Positions 53,781 through 61,177 of a stretch of 61,177 nucleotides of DNA are shown piece after piece; position 1 is the first letter of the stretch; the number at the start of each line of letters is the position of its first letter. The position numbers and the translations under genes were made by a program. Origin of the DNA: Virgibacillus sp. AGTR (GTDB lineage: Bacteria > Bacillota > Bacilli > Bacillales > Amphibacillaceae); NCBI RefSeq assembly GCF_016919725.2, contig NZ_JAJERH010000016.1:1-61177 (forward strand), written 5' to 3'. The notes below the pieces were generated by a model, which worked only from the letters and a program-made list of their open reading frames with translations, was not told the DNA's origin and ran no database searches.

Positions 53781-56700
53781 ATGATAACATTACCAGGGTA
53801 CCGAATAGTAGATACGGTGATTGAAGCAGATACTTGGGATTTATATAAGGCATTCTCCATGCAAGATAAAGCGATAGTCTGTATAAAAAAAGACACTAAA
53901 AGTACAAATTACGCTCAACGCAAGGCGGAGGTGCTTCATGATTTTTATATGGCAAAGCAGTTAACGAGTAATTATGTTCTTAAACCCTTGCAACGAAAGA
54001 ATCATGGTGGCGATATATATATAGTGATGGAGCCGTTTTCTGGTAGAACGCTAATGGATTGGTATGAAAATAGTAAACCAACTGTCAAAGATTTAATAGC
54101 TATTGCCTTAAGAATAGCACATGCACTTGGTACAATACATCAAGAGCGCGTTATACATAAATCTATTCATCCTCAAAATATTTTAATAGCTTCACAAGGG
54201 AATGGCATTAAGATAACAGGGTTTTATCAATCAACAACACTTTCGTCTGAGCTTCCACATCCAAATGTAAGTCCTTATCAAATAAAAGATCATATTGCAT
54301 ATATGTCCCCGGAACAAACAGGTAAAATGAACAGGTCGTTGGATTATCGTACAGATCTATACGCTCTTGGAGTCGTTTTATATGAGATGCTTACTGGAGA
54401 TTTGCCATTTCAAACAGATCATCCCGCAGAAATGATTCATGCTCACCTCACAAAATTACCAATTGACCCAAGTAGTATTACTACAAAAATACCAGTAATG
54501 CTATCAACGATCATTATGAAACTTTTAGAAAAAATGCCCGAAACTCGGTACCAAAGCGCTTTTGGTTTAAAAGAGGACTTAGCGATTTGTTTAAATCAGC
54601 TAAATCAGACCGGTACCATCGTTCCTTTCATACTTCAACAAAAAGATAAAGCTAGCGTTTATGAAAGACCAAGCGAATTGTTTGGCAGAGAAGAAGCTAG
54701 TAAGTAGCTGTTAGAAGGTTTTTACCGTATTAAAGAGGGAGGCACAGAATTTCTTCTAGTACCAGGACCTTCAGGTATTGGCAAGACAGTGTTGATAAAT
54801 GAGTTACATAAACCACTTGTTAAGGAAAAGGGATATTTTATTTCCGGGAAATTTATGCACCTAAATAAGGAGATACCATATGCGCCAATTATTCATGCAT
54901 TCCAGATATTATTACGGCAAATTCTATCAGAAGGAGAAGCAAGTACTGCGAAGTGGAGAAGTCGCTTAATAGAAGAATTAGATACGTATACAGCTGTCAT
55001 TGTCAATTTTATCCCTGAGATAAAATGGTTGATTGGCTCACAAGCAGAACAAAGTGATCTTCCTCCTGAAGGAATTCATAATCGCTTCAGACAAGCAATT
55101 AGGAGGTTTATTGGTGTTTTCGCTAAAGGAGATCATCCACTTGTTTTATTTTTAGATGATTTACAATGGGCGGATAGTGCTACACTTGATTTGATTCATT
55201 ATCTCTTAATCAATCCTAATAATCAGCATTTACTTATTATAGGCGCATATCGTGATAATGAAATATTTGTCGGGCACCCATTTGAAGCAATGCTAGAAAG
55301 GCTAAAACAAGAAAAAGTACAGATTACAAAAATTCCAATTCACCCTCTAACGAAAAAGCATATAAAGGAGTGGGTTAGTGAAACCCTTTCTTTAACTAAA
55401 ATGGACACTTCATATGTTGAGAAGCTAGTTTACCATATAACACAAGGGAACCCATTTTTCATTGTCCAACTATTTCAATCGTTTCATGATGAGGGTGTTA
55501 TTGGGTACCATCAAGATACGGCAGAATGGAGAATTGATACCGTTGCGTTGAAACAAATTTCGATGTCAGATTCAATTATCGATTTTATTTTAAAACGGAT
55601 GGGAAAATTACCTATTCATACCATAAAAATTTTACAGTTAGCCTCATGTTTCGGTAACCAATTTGATTTAAAGTCATTAGTTACTATTTCTGAGAAGAGT
55701 TATCATGAAGTTGCAGACAATCTATGGCATGGCCTTGAAGAAGGATTAGTCCTCCCGTTAGATGCAAGTTATAAGTGGATATATCCAAACGAAGATATCT
55801 CCCTATTAGATAAGCATCCGCCTACGTATCGATTCCTACACGACAAAGTGCAACAAGCTTTCTACACCAGCCTTTCAAAAACGGAAAGAGAAGCATATCA
55901 TCTCATGATAGGGCTGCAGTTATTGAATAATTATACTAAAAAAGAGCGAGAAGCATATATTTTTGATATTGTTAATCATCTAAACCTTAGTCGAAACCTA
56001 TTATCAAGGCAGAAACAGCTAGAGTTAGTAGAATGGAATTGGAAAGCTGGGGAAAAGGCTAAGTATCGTGCGGCAACAGATGCTGCTCTTCATTATTTTC
56101 ATATTGGCTATGAGTTACTTTCGGATGTGAAATGGAAAGAGCAATATTATGCAATTACATATAAAATTATGATTGGGCTTGGTGAAGCTCAGTATTTAAA
56201 TCAGCAGTTTGATCTAGCTGAAAACACATTAAATGAAACTCTTCATTATGCTACTTCGATACAGGATAAATTACGCATCTATGATCTAAAAATCACGCTG
56301 TATACACATATTCATCAAGTAGAAAAGGCTACAGAAGCAGGATTGGAAGGATTACAGCTAATTAATTGGAACTTCAAACGAAATCCAAGTAAGTATGATA
56401 TTACGAAGGAATATTTGCTGACAAAGCTGGCTTTAAAACGGAAAGAACGTCATCTATTAAACCTTCCAGAGGTAGCAAATAAAACCGTACATTCTATGAT
56501 GCGAACATTAATTAATACAAATGCACCTACCTATCATGTGAATCAAAACTTAGCAACAATACTGATGTTGCGAGCGCTTCGCTTGACTTTAAAACATGGA
56601 GATATGGATGTCACTGCATTGGTTTATAATAATTATGCCTTAATGATGAGTGTGGGTTTAACGATTATGATGCAAGCTACTACTTTGCAAATTTAGCAAT

Positions 56701-58945
56701 AAAGCATACCGAAAAGTATTCGGATAACAGTTTAAAGGCTCCCGTATATTTTGTGTTTGGCAGTTTTGTTAATCATTGGAAAAATCATATTAATGACAAC
56801 ATCTATTATTTAGAACGTTCACAGCAATTATGCATCGAATCAGGTAACCTTCATCTCGCTGGTGCTAATAGCTCATTTATTGGGTTGATTTTATTTATAA
56901 AAGGAGAACACTTACTGGATGTAAAAGCAGGAATTCAAAGACAATTGGAATTTGCAAGACGAAATGAGTATATATTGTCCAATGATTTCTTAGATGAAGT
57001 GGTGGACTGGATTAATGTGTTATCATCTAAATACTCAGAGGTAAACTGGGAATTTGCCGAATTTACGAATGATCCTTCTGCAACGATTATTCATTATACA
57101 ATTCGATTGCAGATGACATATTTGTTTCAAAATAAGCAAGAAGCAATTGCTATTATGAAGAAATTAGATCGCCTAGTTGATGACAACCTTATTCTTGTAA
57201 TTGTGCCGGATTACTATTTTTATGACGCGCTTTGGACGGTAAGATTAATAAGAGATGGTCAGTTATCTAAGCAAAAAGGGAAAGCTATTGTAAAGAAGCG
57301 GTTAGCCAAATTAAAAATGTGGTCAACGCATGGAGAAGCAAACTATTTGCATAAGTTTTTACTTGTAAAAGCAGAATTAACATCTATAAAAGATGCGAAT
57401 GATAAGTCAATTTATTTGTATAATCAAGCAAGTAATTTTGCGAAACAAAATGGTTATATTCAGGATGCTGCATTAGCAAATCTATGTGCAGGTCATTACT
57501 ATTTGAATAGAGATTTACCGAAGTCAGCAATGGCTTATATGGTTGAGGCATATCAGTACTTCATGGATTGGGGAGCAGTCAACGTAGCATTACAAATATC
57601 GCAGGGCCATCCAGAATTATTTGCTGAACGGCAAAAAGAGATGCCGATTATGCAAATGGAGAAGGAAAGCTTAAATGTGAATGCTATTTTCGAAGCAGCG
57701 AGCGTTATCTCGCGTGAAATTAAATGGAACCGTCTATTACAGCAATTGATGAATCTCGTTGTGAAAAATGCAGGAGCAGAAAAGGCGTTTCTTATTCTAA
57801 ATTATCCTGGAGAATTGAAGCTGGCAGCAGCTTATGAAGAAGAAAAGGTTAGTATCTACGAAAAGACAAAATCCATTGACGGTCAGAAAAATTTTTCTGT
57901 TTCACTGGTTCATTATGTTGCAAGTTCAATGGAACCAGTTGTGCTAGGAGAAGCCTTTAAAAAGGGCGGATTTCTAAACGATAACTATATAAAAGAAAAT
58001 CAGGTTAGATCAATTCTAGCAATACCTATCGTTTATCAACAAAAATTAACTGGAGTACTGTATATAGAAAATAATAAGGCGTCCTACGTTTTTACACAGG
58101 ATTCCATTGTGTTGCTCACATTATTAGCTTCACAGGCTGCCATATCTATTGAAAATGCATATTTATATGGATCATTAGAGGCGAAGGTAGAAGAACGGAC
58201 AAATTTATTACATAAAGCCAATCAAAACCTTATACAAGCGAATGATTCCTTAGCTAAATCAAAAGAAATGAGAAGAAAGCTATTATCTAATATATCGCAT
58301 GATTTGCGATCGCCGATTGCGACCATTCAGAGTTATGTGAATGCAATTTTAGATGGAACCGTTGATGAAGATGAAAAGAAGCTTTCTTATCTACAAGTAA
58401 TTAAGAAACGACTATTCTCTTTAAATCGGCTTGTTCAAGATTTATTTGACCTTGCTCAATTGGAGGCTGGAAATCTAGATTTTTCGATGGAAATAGTATC
58501 ATTACGTCAACTATTTAAGCATCTTTGTCATCTATTTGAATTAGATGTAACGCAGGCTGGTCTGCGTTACCAGTGGAATTTTAATACAATGCCAGAACAG
58601 GAATTATTGGTTGAAGTTGATGTGAAAAGAATAGAACAGGTAATGACGAATTTAGTTGCTAACGCAATCAAACATACAAAGAAAGGAGAAATTCGAATAC
58701 GATTAACGGTTATTGATAAACAAGCAATTATTACGGTAGAAGATGAAGGATCAGGGATTCCAGCTTCAGAAATTGCTTATGTGTTTGAACGATTTTATAC
58801 AAACAATAGTGATAAACAAATGCGTGGACATGGGTTAGGTTTATCCATTAGTAAAGAGATTATCAACTGTCATAAAGGAGAAATATGGGTGGAAAGTGAA
58901 GTAGGTGTGGGATCAAAGTTTCATTTTTCTTTAAATGTCTTTTAA
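53781..58945 (+). pseudogene. Giant sensor: pseudokinase / AAA ATPase / TPR-like / GAF / histidine kinase, broken
   Basis: Intact it would be about 1,720 residues from the ATG at 53781 (RBS AGGGAG). Domains: Ser/Thr-kinase-like (5-~265); AAA ATPase with Walker A GPSGIGKT (54765-54788) and Walker B FLDDLQWAD; helical TPR-like repeats (~55900-57600); GAF (~57700-58160); HisKA with phospho-His in SNISHDLRSP (58298-58300); HATPase with NAIKHTKKGE and GHGLGLSI. Two lesions: an in-frame TAG at 54705-54707, and a one-base loss in the T run at 56657-56659. Beyond the latter, frame +2 continues FNDYDASYYFANLAIKH. No standard start between the TAG and Walker A would restore the P-loop. Related multidomain kinases occur whole in other bacteria. 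Sequencing error is an alternative for either lesion. Confidence 0.85.
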
Positions 58946-59239
58946 CAATTTCCTGTGTAACAAGCATGATCTTAGAATAAGGGTAGGTTAGTTAAAAATT
59001 ACAAGTGAATGAACCTCGTTTACTTTGTAACTAACATTCGGAGGAGAATAAAATCTTCTTCAAATGAAATACTATTTTCGTTTACCCCATATATTACTGG
59101 TAGTAAGCTCCCTACAATCAGTGGGGGGGAAACAAACCCCCCCACCTGATTGAAGTTTCGCTTTATATTATCGATCTGTGAACAAGGAGATGAATCGCTT
59201 ACATGTCTCGTTTCTTAATTACGTTTGGTGTTTACTTCG
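58946..59239. repeat. Dispersed hairpin repeat, copy 4, in the convergent gap
   Basis: 59115-59166 reads ACAATCAGTGGGGGGGAAAC, then AAACCCCCCCACCTGATTG, AAGTTTCGCTTTA: the same core as copies 1-3, with a longer G/C run. It probably terminates transcription between the sensor gene and the convergent symporter gene. Nothing else is seen in the gap. Confidence 0.7.
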
Positions 59240-60457
59240 TTATTTAGTATAGCTATGTTTTATTTCTCGCTGCGACTCGGATGCATCAACGACAACACTT
59301 GCTGATGCGTCTCCGATGACATTAACGGAAGTACGCATCATATCAAGAATTCTGTCTATACTTGCAATCAGTGCGATCCCTTCGAGGGGCAGACTAACAA
59401 CTGTTAATGCCATTGTAAGCATGATTAATCCTGCACCGGGTACACCAGCAGTACCAATAGAGGCTAATGTTGCTACTAGTGCTAAGGTTAGTAATTGTGG
59501 AAAGGAAAGCTCAATTTGATAGTATTGGGAAATAAAAACAGTTGCTATTCCAAGATAGATAGCAGTACCATCCATATTTATTGTGGCGCCTAATGGCAAT
59601 GTAAAACTACTTGTTTCCTTAGAAACATTTAAATTTTCTTGTGTGTTTTTCATTGTCACTGGTAGTGTTCCAGAGCTACTTGAAGTACTGAATGCAACAG
59701 CTGCAGCTGGGAAGATTCCTTTAAAGAAATGGAATGGATTCATTTTTGCCATTGATTTTACAGCGAGTGCGTAAACGATTCCTGCATGGATAATACATGC
59801 TGCCAGCACTGCTAAGATTAATTTTAGTAATGGTAGGAGGACGGATAAACCATATTCACCAATGATAGGTGTAAGTAATCCGAATATACCAAATGGAACT
59901 AGCAACATAATGCTATTCGTAATTTTATACATGATGTCGGCAAGTCCATTAAAAAATCGTTGAACCGGTAGCGCAGATTCTCCTACTAAAATAATGCCAA
60001 TCCCTATACATATTGCAAAAAAGATAATTTGTAAAATATTTCCTGTTGCTAATGCTTCCATTGGATTAGTTGGCGCAATGTTTAAAATTGTTTGAATAAC
60101 ACCTTCTGATTCAGCTAGAGCTGAACTTGAACTTGGCTCAGGTGTATCAATTCCTGTATTTGTACCAGGTGTGAACAGGTATCCGAAAATGAGTCCAATG
60201 GAGATGGCGATAAAGCTTGTGGCTAAATAATATCCTAATGTTTTTCCTCCCAATCTGCTTAGCTTTCTGACGCTTCCAGCACTGGTGACTCCGACAATAA
60301 TGGTAGCTAAAATTAATGGAACAATAATAAACTTAATCAGACGTAAAAATAGGTCGCCAAGTGGTTGAACAAAGCTAGCATTTTCTCCTAACATAGTTCC
60401 GACAATGATGGATAAAATAAAGGCAGCAAGAATATACCAAATAAAACGCTTCTTCAT
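59240..60457 (-). CDS. Dicarboxylate/amino-acid:cation symporter (DAACS family)
   Basis: 405 residues with eight membrane segments and two re-entrant loops. The Ser-rich first loop FSTSSSSGTLPVTMKNTQ and LPLGATINMDGTAIYLGIATVFISQ in the seventh segment are DAACS signatures, with GTAGVPGAG in the second loop and DRILDMMRTSVNVIGDASASVV at the end. It takes up glutamate/aspartate or C4-dicarboxylates with Na+ or H+ (GltT/GltP/DctA group). The tail RTSVNV suits either class, so I give no symbol. AGGAGG precedes the ATG at 60457. Confidence 0.92.
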   Translation of the reverse strand: MKKRFIWYILAAFILSIIVGTMLGENASFVQPLGDLFLRLIKFIIVPLILATIIVGVTSAGSVRKLSRLGGKTLGYYLATSFIAISIGLIFGYLFTPGTNTGIDTPEPSSSSALAESEGVIQTILNIAPTNPMEALATGNILQIIFFAICIGIGIILVGESALPVQRFFNGLADIMYKITNSIMLLVPFGIFGLLTPIIGEYGLSVLLPLLKLILAVLAACIIHAGIVYALAVKSMAKMNPFHFFKGIFPAAAVAFSTSSSSGTLPVTMKNTQENLNVSKETSSFTLPLGATINMDGTAIYLGIATVFISQYYQIELSFPQLLTLALVATLASIGTAGVPGAGLIMLTMALTVVSLPLEGIALIASIDRILDMMRTSVNVIGDASASVVVDASESQREIKHSYTK

Positions 60458-60568
60458 TTCAAAACCTCCTTTTTACTATTTATAAAACTATATTCATCAT
60501 TTTATTTGACAATTCTAATTTATTTATCCATTGTCATGAAAACGCCACCGAAAAAAAGGGATGTATAA

Positions 60569-60597
60569 TTGACTTTATGCGTGTTCAATTGTAGACT
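60569..60597 (+). promoter_or_regulatory. Sigma-A promoter of the small membrane-protein gene
   Basis: TTGACT at 60569-60574 and TAGACT at 60592-60597 with a 17-base spacer, 37 bases before the ATG at 60634. Confidence 0.65.
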
Positions 60598-60633
60598 ATA
60601 TTAAGCAATATATTTATTGTATGAGGTGAAAAT

Positions 60634-60918
60634 ATGGTACAGTCAGTGCTTACAATTGGTGCAATACTAGCGGTAATTCTTGTTGCTATCAGTTTAGTCC
60701 TGTTAAAAGCAACATCGAAAAAAAGCTATACAGGTTATATTCCCGGATTTTTATTAGTTATTGTGGGTATCGTATTTCTTGTATTAGCTACTTTAGTCGA
60801 AAAAGTCGATATTATGGGTGCTGGGTTTGGAGGATGGGGCATTGCTGCTCTATTCGCGTCAGCTATTGGCTTAATTATTACAGCTTTAACTGACTCTTAT
60901 GCAAATGCAAAAGCGTAA
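60634..60918 (+). CDS. Small three-helix membrane protein (YesK-like)
   Basis: 94 residues behind TGAGGTG. Three hydrophobic segments (about 5-24, 33-53, 65-86), a KKSYTGYIPG loop and a Gly-rich GAGFGGWGIAA turn. The size and pattern recall the YesK-like family of B. subtilis. Function unknown. It has its own promoter and terminator, so it is probably a real gene. Confidence 0.72.
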   Translation: MVQSVLTIGAILAVILVAISLVLLKATSKKSYTGYIPGFLLVIVGIVFLVLATLVEKVDIMGAGFGGWGIAALFASAIGLIITALTDSYANAKA

Positions 60919-60937
60919 GAAAATAATGGAAGCAAAA

Positions 60938-60964
60938 AAAGAGCGGGTTCTCCGCTCTTTTTTT
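60938..60964 (+). terminator. Terminator
   Basis: AAAGAGCGG and CCGCTCTTT with a 5-base loop, then TTTT. Confidence 0.9.
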
Positions 60965-60974
60965 ATAATAAGTC

Positions 60975-61177
60975 ATCGACCGCAAGCTCACCGTGATTCC
61001 TTTATCTTCGTTGACTCGTTCCGCGCTCCAGTCGCTACGTTTCTAATCGGCTACTTGCGCTTTTGTTCAAAGATAAGAAAGTATAAAATCAGTGCAATGA
61101 CTGCGTTAAGCCAGGTAGTTATTTTGAAATGTTTGATGTATATTGGCAATGCTCCGACTAATTACTTCGCTTTCCGC
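60975..61177. repeat. Intergenic repeat at the window end (partial)
   Basis: GTTGACTCGTTCCGCGCTCCAG (in two parts from 61011) and CTTCGCTTTCCGC (61165-61177) resemble the CCGCGGGC-type intergenic repeat seen at 19878. The window ends inside it. No gene is supported. Confidence 0.45.

Noticed and set aside
60537-60550. Possible cre box upstream of the symporter gene (TGAAAACGCCACCG)
   Set aside because: Two consensus positions fail (T at 10 and the final A).
61000-61153. 33-codon hydrophobic minus frame (LPIYIKHFKITTWLNAV...)
   Set aside because: TTG start with a poorly spaced GGAG and repeat sequence around it; too weak to call a gene, although small and hydrophobic.

Overview
The window is about 61 kb of AT-rich, low-GC Gram-positive DNA. 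The Shine-Dalgarno sequences are strong (AAGGGGG, GGAGG), TTG and GTG starts are common, catabolite-repression (cre) boxes are near consensus, and glpFK has a transcription-terminating leader. Gene relatives are Bacillus-like (AsnO, App, GlpFK, CitST, SinI). Together with the intergenic repeats this suggests a Bacillaceae chromosome of the Oceanobacillus/Virgibacillus kind. That placement is inference from gene style; no marker gene settles it.

Layout. 1-3300: end of a membrane protein, a secreted alpha/beta hydrolase and a small anchored protein. 3357-10109 (minus): a seven-gene operon that appears to make dTDP-4-acetamido-4,6-dideoxygalactose (RmlA, RmlB, WecE, WecD-like) and place the sugar on an outside polymer through a GT2 polyprenyl-phosphate glycosyltransferase, a small EamA/SMR-type transporter and a GT-C-like membrane protein. 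10595-19715: an acyl-CoA dehydrogenase, an appDFABC-type oligopeptide ABC transporter and asparagine synthase asnO. 20214-23934: a PTS module (EIIA, EIICB) with NanE and an RpiR regulator, probably for N-acetylmannosamine. 24136-26529: an anchored penicillin-acylase-family enzyme. 27117-32706: glycerol and dihydroxyacetone use (glpF, glpK, dhaKLM) and a threonine dehydratase.

33181-40452: a CitS/CitT-type two-component system, a tripartite tricarboxylate transporter (TctCBA) behind a perfect cre box, and an SLC13-type permease. 40502-44194: an Lrp regulator, paired short chromate transporters, a HAD phosphatase and a DeoR regulator. 44465-50379: a probable tetritol (erythritol/threitol) catabolic operon with an EltD-like dehydrogenase, a polyol permease, a second DhaK-DhaL pair without DhaM, RpiB and GlpX, behind a promoter with a perfect cre box. 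50453-52153: an oligoendopeptidase F. 52418-58945: an OmpR-type response regulator, a 46-residue SinI-like gene, a rearranged IS605-type tnpB relic with its right end, and a giant pseudokinase/AAA/GAF/histidine-kinase gene broken by one in-frame stop and one frameshift. 59240-60918: a dicarboxylate/glutamate symporter and a small membrane protein.

How it fits together: most of the window is carbon-source uptake joined to central metabolism at dihydroxyacetone phosphate or erythrose 4-phosphate, with visible carbon catabolite control (near-consensus or perfect cre boxes at 20773, 26830, 35808 and 44383). Two dispersed repeat families lie between genes. The best candidates for new biology are the complete wall-sugar operon, the tetritol operon with an apparent isomerase gap, and the decayed sensor gene with the IS605 relic touching its 5' end.
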